64,000 bases of DNA, taken from UBA4874 sp002399435. Its GTDB lineage: Bacteria; Bacillota; Clostridia; Caldicoprobacterales; DTU083. A model generated the notes under the pieces. The model saw only the letters and a program-made list of their open reading frames with translations. It was not told the DNA's origin and ran no database searches. The stretch is taken from positions 1-64,000 of the forward strand of contig DAISGI010000010.1 in the NCBI GenBank assembly GCA_036823195.1. Direction: 5' to 3'. A program made the translations under genes and the position numbers. Positions 26,951-35,435 of the stretch are shown here, one piece after another. The stretch's first letter is position 1. Every line of letters begins with the position of its first letter.

Positions 26951-28171
26951 TTACTCATTGACCTGAAATCCATTCTGTCCCAAATGGGTGGTGGTTTCCT
27001 CCCACACCGAACGGATTCGCTCCTCCGCGGAACCACTCAGCTTTCCATTCTTCATAAATTTGCCGACCGGCAACACCCGGAAATCCGGCTTTCCGTTCTG
27101 GGAGAACCGGTAAACCCAGGTCGGTGTATAGGAAATATCTCCCAGATGTATGGCCCCCGTATTGCCATCCCTGTTGATTTTCAGATCAAGAATCACACCG
27201 CTGTCCCGATAGGGATCCCGCTGATTGGATATAAAGTTTCCCAGGGAATAAATCAGGAACACCTCTTTTTCCGTACCGTCTTCCAGACGGACTTTCCTGC
27301 GCTCCATGGGCTGCAGAACATGCGGATGACTTCCGAAAATAATATCCACGCCCTGGGATATCAGAAAATCCGCCATTTCCTTCTGGGAGTCGTTGGGATT
27401 CCTTTGATATTCCGTTCCCCAGTGGATACAGGTAATCAATACCTCCGCACCTTCCTCCCTGGCGCGATGAATGTCTTCACGAATTCTGTCCTTGTCTATA
27501 TAGTTTATCGTAAATGGCAGTTTCCTGTCCGGAATGGTAACTTCCATACCGTTCGTTCCATAGGTATAGGCAAGAATCCCTATTTTGATATCATTTTTCT
27601 CAACCATCAGAATACGGTCCCGCTCTTCAGAAGTCCGTGCCGTACCGGTATGAAGGATCCCATTCTCATCCAGGGTATCCAATGTGTGGACAGTGCCAAA
27701 CTCCCTGCCATCCAAAGCATGATTGTTTGCAGTCGTAAGAATTTGAAATCCTGCATTCTTCAATGCCCCGATCAAAGCTGCAGGGCTACGGAAATTGGGA
27801 TATCCGCCATATCCTTTTTCTTCATTGCTGATTGTCGTTTCGAGGTTGCCTATGACGATATCGGCGCCTTTCAGATAAGGCTGGATATCTTCAAAAAAAT
27901 GATTGAAATGATAGGAGCCATCTGCCTGCAAGCCGGCTTCCACCTGAGGATCATGCATCATAATGTCCCCAACTGCCCGTAACTCCAGAGTGGTTGTTTT
28001 CGGTACAGGAGACGGCTTTGGAGTCTTCGGATGGATGGAGGAGGATTGGCTCGCTTCCGGTCCGGTAAAAACATCCTGCGGTTTTGGCCCGGCGCAGGAT
28101 ACCAGCAAAAAGATACAGATAAAAGCGGTAAGAATCAAATGGATTCTCTTTACTCTTTTCAATCGTAACAT
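26951..28171 (-). CDS. CapA/PgsA family lipoprotein, metallophosphoesterase-like
   Basis: CapA-family proteins take part in poly-gamma-glutamate production in some bacilli; their fold is a calcineurin-like phosphoesterase. The 406 residues begin with a lipoprotein signal (FICIFLLVSC, cysteine near 26) and a Ser/Pro/Lys-rich linker to about 58. Catalytic-fold motifs follow: AVGDIMMH (66-73), IGNLETTIS (about 107-115), TTANNHALDGR (about 145-155), ITCIHWGTEY (about 247-256) and IFGSHPHVLQPM (about 279-290). No other polyglutamate gene (capB, capC) is near, so the substrate is unknown. The AGGAG sits against the first ATG; a TTG at codon 4 (28162) has better spacing. Confidence 0.88.
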   Translation of the reverse strand: MLRLKRVKRIHLILTAFICIFLLVSCAGPKPQDVFTGPEASQSSSIHPKTPKPSPVPKTTTLELRAVGDIMMHDPQVEAGLQADGSYHFNHFFEDIQPYLKGADIVIGNLETTISNEEKGYGGYPNFRSPAALIGALKNAGFQILTTANNHALDGREFGTVHTLDTLDENGILHTGTARTSEERDRILMVEKNDIKIGILAYTYGTNGMEVTIPDRKLPFTINYIDKDRIREDIHRAREEGAEVLITCIHWGTEYQRNPNDSQKEMADFLISQGVDIIFGSHPHVLQPMERRKVRLEDGTEKEVFLIYSLGNFISNQRDPYRDSGVILDLKINRDGNTGAIHLGDISYTPTWVYRFSQNGKPDFRVLPVGKFMKNGKLSGSAEERIRSVWEETTTHLGQNGFQVNE

Positions 28172-28513
28172 CTCCTATTAATCTCCTGTCCTGAATGGTT
28201 ACGAAGAAAGTATAACATAATTTCTGCCCACGGACAAATCAAGCTGTTATTTAACCCGTATCCATGTCCTGTCATTTGTACCTTTCATTTATTACTCTAC
28301 TTGCATTACTCTGTTTGTATCACTCTACTCACATTACTCTGTTTGTANNNNNNNNNNNNNNNNNNNNNNNNNNNNNNNNNNNNNNNNNNNNNNNNNNNNN
28401 NNNNNNNNNNNNNNNNNNNNNNNNNNNNNNNNNNNNNNNNNNNNNNNTCTGTTTGTATCACTCTACTCACATTACTCTGTTTGTATTATTCTGTTTATTC
28501 TGTTTGCATTACT
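28172..28513. repeat. intergenic 14-base tandem repeat array broken by an assembly gap
   Basis: Units of 14 bases run from 28290: TATTACTCTACTTG, CATTACTCTGTTTG, TATCACTCTACTCA, CATTACTCTGTTTG, and the same alternation resumes after the gap at 28448, ending in degenerate copies near 28500. Two 14-mers form a 28-base higher-order unit. All share the core ACTCT. One strand is strongly pyrimidine-rich. The array lies between the end of the DUF368 gene and the capA start; the true copy number is unknown. 28172-28289 shows no gene. Confidence 0.85.
28348..28447. other. assembly gap (100 N)
   Basis: Exactly 100 undetermined bases. A round 100 is the usual placeholder for unknown length. Identical repeat units flank it, so the gap is probably an unresolved number of copies. 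Confidence 0.95.
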
Positions 28514-29362
28514 CTATTTTTTGCCCTGTTCGTAGCTGCTCAGCCGATAAGAGAAGACACAGCCAATCACGAGGAGCAGCACACACAGAAGATAAAGCCA
28601 GCTCCACCCAATGCCTGGAAAAATGGAAAAAACCGAACCAATGGTAAAGCCGAATATGGCATAATAGGTATATCCATATGCCTTCTGAAACAACAAATTG
28701 ATGATTTTGGCAAATGCAAGGATGCTCAGCACCGCTCCGATTCCCGCCGGGATCAGGACAGAAAGATCCAGACTGGACAGCCCCTCCAGCAAAACCGAAT
28801 ATACCCCCAGATACATCAGAATAAAGGAGGTGCTGATACCGGGAAGCAAAGTTCCCAATCCGACAATGGCACCATAAAGGGCCGTATACAAAAGTCCGGT
28901 ACGGGCATGGGAAACCGTCCGCACTGCAGAGCCCTCCAGATTGGAAAGCAGGAGCGTGACCACGAGCGTCAATATGCAAATGATCAGATATCGGTAGCGA
29001 AACCCCTGCTTATTGGATTGCTTTTTCAAAGACGGGAAAGTTCCGACCATAAGACCGATAAAAAGAAATTTAACCGGAATCTCAAAATTTTCAAACAAAT
29101 AATGAATGACCCTGCTGAAGGCCAGCACTCCCAAAACGATTCCCAATGCCATGGGAGCGTATTTGAAAACCTTCTTTTTGAAATCTGTAAAGATATGAGC
29201 GAGTGCTTCGGTTATTTCTTCATAAACACCCAGCAAAATGGCAAGAGTCCCTCCGCTGACACCTGGTGCAATCGCACCGATCCCGATGACCAGCCCTTTT
29301 AAAAAATCAGTAACCAATCCCACACCCCTCACTGTCACGGGCAAAACATAAATCATATTCAC
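28514..29362 (-). CDS. DUF368 membrane protein (PopT-like undecaprenyl phosphate translocase family)
   Basis: The 282-residue protein has about eight hydrophobic helices. Two related motifs in its halves, GIGAIAPGVSGGTLAILLG (about 27-45) and GLGTLLPGISTSFILMYLG (about 168-186), mark the DUF368 inverted-repeat architecture. Members of this family were recently proposed to flip undecaprenyl phosphate back across the membrane for reuse in wall polymer synthesis; assignment here is by family only. That role would fit the many peptidoglycan genes in the window. The first possible start is GTG at 29360-29362; ATG two codons on has better spacing from AGAGGG. Confidence 0.88.
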   Translation of the reverse strand: MNMIYVLPVTVRGVGLVTDFLKGLVIGIGAIAPGVSGGTLAILLGVYEEITEALAHIFTDFKKKVFKYAPMALGIVLGVLAFSRVIHYLFENFEIPVKFLFIGLMVGTFPSLKKQSNKQGFRYRYLIICILTLVVTLLLSNLEGSAVRTVSHARTGLLYTALYGAIVGLGTLLPGISTSFILMYLGVYSVLLEGLSSLDLSVLIPAGIGAVLSILAFAKIINLLFQKAYGYTYYAIFGFTIGSVFSIFPGIGWSWLYLLCVLLLVIGCVFSYRLSSYEQGKK

Positions 29363-29420
29363 CCTCTGTTATAGCAGGTTCCATCTTATAACAAAGACAG
29401 GGATCTGTAAAGGCCTGATT

Positions 29421-31097
29421 TCAGAAAACATCTGTCACTTCCCCTTCAAAACAGCTTCCTCCTATGAACTCCCGGAGTATGGAATTGTTGGGAACCTCGG
29501 TAGAATCCAGACTTACGAAATATTTCAGAAAGTTCTTCAGCCGATTCACTTCCATGTAAAAAGGATGCTCCCCTGGTACCCCTTCCAGCAGCGGCAGAAG
29601 ATATGGCTTCAGCGCTGCCAGCTCATAGAGCAGTGCGGAATTGAACATGATGTCCGCCAATTCCTGAAAGGGAAATATGTTCTTCTCTTCTCCCCTTCTG
29701 ACGGAAGACCACATTTCCAGGGTTTTCTCCACGGATGTGCCGCGAAAGCGATAGTCCCGTACCATTCTTCGGATCAGCCGTACATCTGTTGTCGGAATCC
29801 GGTTATGATTGTCCACATTCAGTTGGGTCAGGGCACTGACATAGATTTTGAATTTGTTTTCCCCCGGTATCATTTCTGTCAGTTTCTCATTCATGCCGTG
29901 AATTCCTTCCACAATAATGGGCTGATCTTCCGATAAACGAATCACGTTGCCAATATATTCCCGTTCTCCTGTCAGAAAATTATAATGGGGAAGCTCCACT
30001 TCCTGACCCTGAATCAGCCGTGTCATCTGTTCGTTGAACAATTCCAGGTCAATCACATCAATGGACTCCAGATCTTGTTTTCCATTTTCATCCACAGGAA
30101 CCTGATTTCGATTCAGAAAGTAATTATCCATGGATATTGGCACGGGATGCAGGCCATTCACCATCAGCTGTATTTTCAGTCTCTGCGCAAATGTTGTCTT
30201 TCCGGAAGAGGAGGGACCGGCAATCAGAATCAGTCGGATCGCATCCTTCCGGCGGGCGATTTTCTCCGCCATTCCTGCAATCTGGTTTTCCTGATAGGCT
30301 TCCCCAATCCGGATCAGTTCCTGCCCCTTTCCTTCTTCAATGCAGTTGTTCAGTTCCGCTATATTTCGTATTCCCAGGGAATCAGACCACTTTTCGGCCT
30401 GCCGGAAGACCCTGAACAATTTGGGATTGTCCTGAAAACGCCGCAAACGGTTTGTCTCTTCCATGGAAGGATACTGCAGAATGACACCGGGAAGATAGAA
30501 CTTCAGGCCAAACTGCTTCAGATACCCTGTGGAAGGCACCATATAACCATACAGGTAATCCGTCATCCAGCCGCACTGATACAAACTGATGGTATCCTCG
30601 GGACGGTATGCCAGGATTTTCGACTTATCCGAAAAACGCATTTTCCGGTAGATTGCCTCCGCCTCTTCCCTGGAGACCTCAGTTTTCTGAAAGGGTTCAT
30701 TCCGTTTAATGATTTCTCTCATTTGCTGTTCGATCCGATGTACCTGCCTGGGTGTAAGGGTAATTCTGCCGTGTACTTCACAGTAGAGGCCGTTGCCAAA
30801 GGAATGTTCCACAGAAACCGTACAGTCCGGAAACACCTCCCTGCAGGCACGGATAAAGACAAACGTCAGGCTTCGGGTATAAATGCGCTCCCCATCCTTC
30901 ATGGACAGGTCCACCGGCTCCACTTTGCAATCCATTTCCAGCGGATAGGTCAGTTCCCGGATACGGTTGTTCACCTTGGCTGCCACAATCAGAGGGGAAC
31001 CGGGATCCAAGGGAATCGAAAACAGCTCCCGGAGAACCGTGCCCTTTTTTACAGGGGTGGTTTTCCCACCCCATTTCACCTGTATTGTCTGTTCCAT
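29421..31097 (-). CDS. TGS-domain nucleoside (uridine-type) kinase
   Basis: The 558-residue cytosolic protein has an N-terminal TGS-like domain (IQVKWGGKTTPVKKGTVLRE, about 4-23), a region resembling the threonyl-tRNA synthetase second domain (about 100-190), and a C-terminal P-loop kinase with LIAGPSSSGKTTFAQRL (about 289-305), ISMDNYFLNR, PHYNFLTGER and IPTTDVRLIRRMVRDY. This architecture is the uridine kinase-like nucleoside kinase of Clostridia. Start ATG at 31095-31097 follows CGAAAGGAGAATTTGG; upstream in-frame starts reach into the VanW gene. It follows the VanW gene by 41 bases and is probably in the same transcript. Confidence 0.88.
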   Translation of the reverse strand: MEQTIQVKWGGKTTPVKKGTVLRELFSIPLDPGSPLIVAAKVNNRIRELTYPLEMDCKVEPVDLSMKDGERIYTRSLTFVFIRACREVFPDCTVSVEHSFGNGLYCEVHGRITLTPRQVHRIEQQMREIIKRNEPFQKTEVSREEAEAIYRKMRFSDKSKILAYRPEDTISLYQCGWMTDYLYGYMVPSTGYLKQFGLKFYLPGVILQYPSMEETNRLRRFQDNPKLFRVFRQAEKWSDSLGIRNIAELNNCIEEGKGQELIRIGEAYQENQIAGMAEKIARRKDAIRLILIAGPSSSGKTTFAQRLKIQLMVNGLHPVPISMDNYFLNRNQVPVDENGKQDLESIDVIDLELFNEQMTRLIQGQEVELPHYNFLTGEREYIGNVIRLSEDQPIIVEGIHGMNEKLTEMIPGENKFKIYVSALTQLNVDNHNRIPTTDVRLIRRMVRDYRFRGTSVEKTLEMWSSVRRGEEKNIFPFQELADIMFNSALLYELAALKPYLLPLLEGVPGEHPFYMEVNRLKNFLKYFVSLDSTEVPNNSILREFIGGSCFEGEVTDVF

Positions 31098-31138
31098 CCA
31101 AATTCTCCTTTCGAAACAGCGCGGAGAACAGCGTCTGT

Positions 31139-32536
31139 TTATCGGTAATATATTATACCCTGTATGGGCCGATAAAAATTCTTGCACAGAAGCTCTGTGG
31201 AAATTTGTTTGCCGTTTTCATACTTCACCCGGTACGTATTCAGACGGTAGCCAGTCCGGGATTTTACATGCACTTTCTGTCCACCGGAAGCGGCAACATA
31301 CTTGCCCTTTGTGTCCAATACTTTTTTGGGCTCCGGTGCCGGAATCGTCTCCAGCAGATCCGTAACCAGCTTGTAACTTCCCGAATTTGGGATCGGTTCT
31401 CCATAAAGATCAACATATACCAGATTTCCCTTCCGGTAAGTATGGAAAAAGATTGGGGTTTTCCGATTGTTCCGGAACTTTAAATCCGCCGATCCATAGG
31501 ATACCGTTGCATCCATGCCGGGCGGCAGATAGGATACCGGGAAAGAATGATGATAACGTTCCACAATCTTCATCCCGGCCAATGCAGCAGAATTAAAAAC
31601 AGTGGAAGAGGCCTGGCACACCCCGCCTCCAAAATCATCTTTCATGCTCTTGTCTGCCGTAATAACCGGTGCGGTTCGAAATCCCCTGGCCCCGGTTCTT
31701 GGTCCTACGGACTTATTGAAGGAAAACACTTCGCCGGGATTCACCTTCAGACCGTTCAGCTTGCCGAGCGACAGCTCGATATTATGAATGCGGTTTGCAC
31801 TGCTGCTCTTCAGATCCGTGCCGAAAGACACGATACGCTGCGTGGCTTTTTGAAGATCCGCTTTCCGTACCGCAGGCTCCACAGGGACAGGATCCATGGT
31901 GACCGTACCAGGCTTGCCGGACTGCAGGATTCGCTCGGCAGACTGATAAAGGGCTTCCCCATCCACCGCTTGCCCTGATTTCTCAGAGGTAAAAGTAAAC
32001 TGGTTCTCCTTTTCGGGAGTAAACTGCATGTCGGCATTTACCGGCGCAATGGTCAGCTCTTTGGCGATGGACAGCACCGCATCGTGAATCCGGGGGATAT
32101 TCATGGTCAGTTCCGTTTCCTTATGGACCCCTTCCTTCCGGATTTTCTCCACTTGCCGATATCTTTCCTCCAGCTTTCCTTCCCTGCCCAGCTGATACAA
32201 TTCATTCAGCATATCTTCCCAATTGACCCGGGCATCGATCTCCGTTTGCCCAAATGACCAGCTCCGGTCCCGATACGTCAGATCCACCTTTAAATTTGCA
32301 AGCCGCTCCGAGGCCTTTTGGGAGAACTGTTTCTTTGCTTCCGGCAGGGTAAGGCCTTTCAGCGCCGTATTGTCCAGATAGGTTCCCTCATAAAAAGTAT
32401 CGTGTTCCACGGTTTCCTTCATATGTGCAATGCGCTTTTCCTCTGCCCATTTCTTACGATAGGACTGATAAACCGTCCCACCGGTAAACAAAATCACGGC
32501 AGCCAACAGAATCCACAGGACATGTTTCTTTTTCAT
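31139..32536 (-). CDS. VanW family protein with peptidoglycan-binding-like and G5-like regions
   Basis: The protein has 465 residues, an N-terminal membrane anchor (about 5-24) and an extracellular remainder. A region around 50-210 resembles the PG_binding_4 module. VanW follows at about 235-380 with GKLNGLKVNPGEVFSFNKSV, GARGFRTAPVI, GGGVCQASSTVFNSAALAGM, HHSFPVSYLPPGMDATVSYG and KTPIFFH. A short G5-like beta region with KHVHVKSR-type strands closes the protein (about 395-450). The function of VanW is unknown although it was named from vancomycin clusters; members are cell wall-associated. Start ATG behind TTTAGGAGGCAATCGC. It has its own promoter and precedes the nucleoside kinase. Confidence 0.88.
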   Translation of the reverse strand: MKKKHVLWILLAAVILFTGGTVYQSYRKKWAEEKRIAHMKETVEHDTFYEGTYLDNTALKGLTLPEAKKQFSQKASERLANLKVDLTYRDRSWSFGQTEIDARVNWEDMLNELYQLGREGKLEERYRQVEKIRKEGVHKETELTMNIPRIHDAVLSIAKELTIAPVNADMQFTPEKENQFTFTSEKSGQAVDGEALYQSAERILQSGKPGTVTMDPVPVEPAVRKADLQKATQRIVSFGTDLKSSSANRIHNIELSLGKLNGLKVNPGEVFSFNKSVGPRTGARGFRTAPVITADKSMKDDFGGGVCQASSTVFNSAALAGMKIVERYHHSFPVSYLPPGMDATVSYGSADLKFRNNRKTPIFFHTYRKGNLVYVDLYGEPIPNSGSYKLVTDLLETIPAPEPKKVLDTKGKYVAASGGQKVHVKSRTGYRLNTYRVKYENGKQISTELLCKNFYRPIQGIIYYR

Positions 32537-32574
32537 GCGATTGCCTCCTAAATGATGATACAGATACTATGGTC

Positions 32575-32603
32575 AATATATCACATTCAGGAATAAATAT
32601 GAA
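32575..32603 (-). promoter_or_regulatory. probable promoter for the VanW gene
   Basis: The minus strand reads TTCATA, a 17-base spacer and TATATT, about 40-45 bases before the VanW ATG. Confidence 0.5.
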
Positions 32604-32651
32604 AGCAAAGGTATTAAAAAAGCCTTACAAAATTATTAATTCGTCAATAAC

Positions 32652-32686
32652 AAAAGAAACCACCGGAAAACCGGCAGCTTCTTTTT
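32652..32686 (-). terminator. terminator after the GerMN lipoprotein genes
   Basis: On the minus strand AAGAAGCTGCCGG and CCGGTGGTTTCTT form a 13-bp stem with three wobble pairs and a TTTT loop, followed by a short T-rich stretch. A second small stem, AAGGGG/CCCCTT, lies just upstream at about 32700-32715. Confidence 0.7.
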
Positions 32687-32713
32687 CTGTTCCAGCCTAA
32701 AGGGGTTTCCCCC

Positions 32714-34297
32714 TTATCGGGATTGTGTCTTTTCTTCCTTTATCAATGCAGGATTCATGGAGAAAGTATCCTTTAGCGAAATATCCTTATATTTTTTAAT
32801 TGCCTTGCCATCCACCGTAAACTGTACCTGCATGATATCGGACCTGTTCAGGGGATCGGTAAGGGAATTGACAATGGCGTATAAGTCGCGGATCGTCTCC
32901 TTATCACTGTCTCTGCCGGTTTCTTTGTCCAGACAGGAGGAAGGGATATTGACAATTGCCAGGCCTTTCTCAACCTTCACCTTAATATCCTCCTGCCTGA
33001 CATCATCCGGAATCACCCTTACATTACCGGAATGAATGGGATCGCTGATCAATTCGGACAATATCTTTACGGCAATATCACTGCCGCTTTTGGAAACGGC
33101 CCGATACTCCGGTACCAAAAGCATATTGTCCGGATCTCCGTAATAAATCCGAACCCTTCTTCCGGTCCTGTTGGGAAAGTTCTTCTTGGTCAGCCCTTCC
33201 TTGAGGGATATGCCATACACCGGCTCATCAATATAGCTGCCAGCTTCATTTTCATAGTAGATCTTGACAAAACTGATATCAGGCAGGGAAGTCAGACTGT
33301 ACACAAGCGAACTCAGCATGGCGATTTCCTGCGTTTGGCCGCCGGTAAACTGCGTCCGAAACTCTTTGGAAAAATACAGTGCAATCCCCTGCGCACCATC
33401 TTCCCGCTGTACAACCTTCGTTTCCTGCAAATTCGTACCTTTCGGCAAGGTGGGACAATATCCCTGATCCGTAGCCATCGGTCCCTTGATCAGTTCACTT
33501 ACAATGGCTTCCGCATATTTTTTCCCGGCTACCATAATGGCCCGGGCTTCCGGCAGCAGATACATTCCACGGTCATCCTGGAAGAATAACTCCAGATTGG
33601 TTTTATGGATATCCTTTCCCCCGGCATTCTGTGCTTCGTATGCCTTCATTTCCGGAACACTGTTGGGATATTGGGTAAGAAGCCCAAGCAGCGCAACATC
33701 ATTATCTCCGTTCTGTGTGGTGATTTCCTTGCCGTCCACGTACAATTTGACATATTTGAACATGCCAAGATCCAGCAGGGAATTTACCAATGCCGCTCTT
33801 GCGACAATCGGATCCGTGGACTCCAGAAACTCGGAAGACAAGTCTACAGACAGAATATCTTCTGTATCATCCACATTATTTATCTTCACATTCTGCGGGA
33901 GAACCGGACGCAATCGGCTGGTCCTGGGCCCACGGATCAATTCTCTGATCACGCTGCGGGGCAACTCGTTTTCGCTCCAGTCGGATATGGACCGGACCTC
34001 AGGAGAAAGTTGTTTGGCTTTTTCATCATAAAAGTAAAGACACAGCTTCTTCTGCTGTAGCTGTTGTGACTGCAGATACAGGCTTTTATCCTTTTCATTG
34101 TCTTTCGCATCTTCTATGCCGGATTCATCTCCCGATGGATCCTTTGCTGCTTTGGTCCTATTCATTTCCTTTTCGGAAATAACATTGAACTTTTCGATAT
34201 CCCTGTCCCTGCGGCTTGACTGACTGGTGCAGGAGGACATCACCAGAAACAGCGCAAGAATCATGCAGAACAGAACCTTCAGATGCTTCATTTCCAT
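32714..34297 (-). CDS. lipoprotein with three GerMN domains
   Basis: The protein has 527 residues. The signal peptide ends in a lipobox-like VMSSC (cysteine near residue 23), then a charged linker to about 75. Three GerMN modules follow, each starting with an LYFYD-like strand and containing a V..LI.GP and a SL..L pattern: about 85-205 (KLCLYFYDEKAKQLSPEVRS), 230-355 (NLELFFQDDRGMYLLPEARA) and 385-510 (RVRIYYGDPDNMLLVPEYRA). GerMN occurs in B. subtilis GerM, involved in sporulation and germination, and in vegetative lipoproteins such as LpqB-type partners of sensor kinases. ATG at 34297, or the ATG two codons on, follows GGAGGAAG. It is 10 bases after the single-GerMN gene. Confidence 0.82.
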   Translation of the reverse strand: MEMKHLKVLFCMILALFLVMSSCTSQSSRRDRDIEKFNVISEKEMNRTKAAKDPSGDESGIEDAKDNEKDKSLYLQSQQLQQKKLCLYFYDEKAKQLSPEVRSISDWSENELPRSVIRELIRGPRTSRLRPVLPQNVKINNVDDTEDILSVDLSSEFLESTDPIVARAALVNSLLDLGMFKYVKLYVDGKEITTQNGDNDVALLGLLTQYPNSVPEMKAYEAQNAGGKDIHKTNLELFFQDDRGMYLLPEARAIMVAGKKYAEAIVSELIKGPMATDQGYCPTLPKGTNLQETKVVQREDGAQGIALYFSKEFRTQFTGGQTQEIAMLSSLVYSLTSLPDISFVKIYYENEAGSYIDEPVYGISLKEGLTKKNFPNRTGRRVRIYYGDPDNMLLVPEYRAVSKSGSDIAVKILSELISDPIHSGNVRVIPDDVRQEDIKVKVEKGLAIVNIPSSCLDKETGRDSDKETIRDLYAIVNSLTDPLNRSDIMQVQFTVDGKAIKKYKDISLKDTFSMNPALIKEEKTQSR

Positions 34298-34307
34298 CTT
34301 CCTCCTT

Positions 34308-35369
34308 TCAATCCTTTGCCTTTTTTTGGCTTGTTTGCCGGAGCCGGCTGATAAATGCCGGAAGCCGGATTTTCCAGATCCCTTCCATATCGTCTGCTGT
34401 CAGTACCTCGTTCACTTCCTTCGGGGACTCTCCGGTTTTATCGGTATATCTCACGTTCACCAGTGCTTTGTCCTCCAAATATTCCTGATCCAGCACCGGA
34501 TCGTCTTCAAAAGCAATCATCCCGCCGGACAGGGTGGGAATCTCCTTTTTGAACTCATCCAGAGGAGGCAGATTGTCGCCATCCATGGTCTTGTCAGACA
34601 GGAACATATATATGATATCCCAATCCGGCTCTGCCGTTAAGGCATTCAGCACCAGACCTGCAGTCCTGGCAGGCGTCAGATTCCATCTTTTATCTCTTTC
34701 AATGGCGACCATCGGGGAATCCGGGTTTAACTCCGAACCGTTTTCAATCAGGAGCTCCGCTCCCATATCATGATAGGTCTGCTGGCGGTTGTTCACCATC
34801 AGCTGCACATGATTCACTCCGCTCAGATAAGTCAGGGAGTTCACGATGGAATAAATGGCCAGTCGTTTCAATCTTGCCTGAACCTTCGCAATATCCGCTT
34901 CGGATGTATCTTCCCTCCCCGGGACAGTGGACAAATCAATAGGCTTCAAAAAATCATCCGTCAGATTGACAAATACGGTGTCCGCCTTTCTGGTCACATC
35001 AATGACTTTCGTCCCCGGAGGCATCACCAGGAGCCTTTCAAACTTTTTGGGGCCCTTCAGCAATTCCTCCACCACCAGCTGTTCAAGGGATTGTTGATCC
35101 TGCAGAACCGTCCTTTCTTCCGGCACCAGATAATCAGCCACTTCATGTTTGAAATACAGAGTGATCTTTACTTCCTTTGCCTGTTCATAGGGATCAATCG
35201 GCATCGGGTTTGTCTTCGCACCCTGTCCTTTTACGGAATTTCCTTTTTCCCCTGTACCCTTTGTGTTTTGGGAAAACGGTAAATGGGAACAACCGGCTGT
35301 TACCAACAGGCAGGACACAACCAGTATCCAGGTAATCAGCTTTTTGATAAGCTTCACCCGCCTTTCCAT
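34308..35369 (-). CDS. lipoprotein with one or two GerMN domains
   Basis: The protein has about 353 residues. A lipoprotein signal (ITWILVVSCLLVTAGC) puts the acylated cysteine near residue 27. One clear GerMN module spans about 65-190 (KITLYFKHEVADYLVPEERT, LVVEELLKGPKKFERLL, TVFVNLTDDFLKPI, IYSIVNSLTYLSGVNHVQLM). A C-terminal domain (about 205-335) with TPARTAGLVLNALTAEPDWD may be a second, divergent module. Start choice is uncertain: ATG at 35369 lies only 10 bases after a TATAAT (about 35375-35380) and would be nearly leaderless, while GTG at 35357 follows GGAAAGG closely. It sits 66 bases after the histidine kinase gene, the classic place for an accessory lipoprotein of the sensor. Confidence 0.8.
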   Translation of the reverse strand: MERRVKLIKKLITWILVVSCLLVTAGCSHLPFSQNTKGTGEKGNSVKGQGAKTNPMPIDPYEQAKEVKITLYFKHEVADYLVPEERTVLQDQQSLEQLVVEELLKGPKKFERLLVMPPGTKVIDVTRKADTVFVNLTDDFLKPIDLSTVPGREDTSEADIAKVQARLKRLAIYSIVNSLTYLSGVNHVQLMVNNRQQTYHDMGAELLIENGSELNPDSPMVAIERDKRWNLTPARTAGLVLNALTAEPDWDIIYMFLSDKTMDGDNLPPLDEFKKEIPTLSGGMIAFEDDPVLDQEYLEDKALVNVRYTDKTGESPKEVNEVLTADDMEGIWKIRLPAFISRLRQTSQKKAKD

Positions 35370-35435
35370 TCTAACATTATAGCCAAATAGTTTTACAAAA
35401 TAATTAAGCAAGCTTAACAAATTCGTGAACAGATA

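Noticed and set aside
28290..28513. CRISPR-like array
   Set aside because: Units are directly adjacent 14-mers without unique spacers and no cas gene is in the window.
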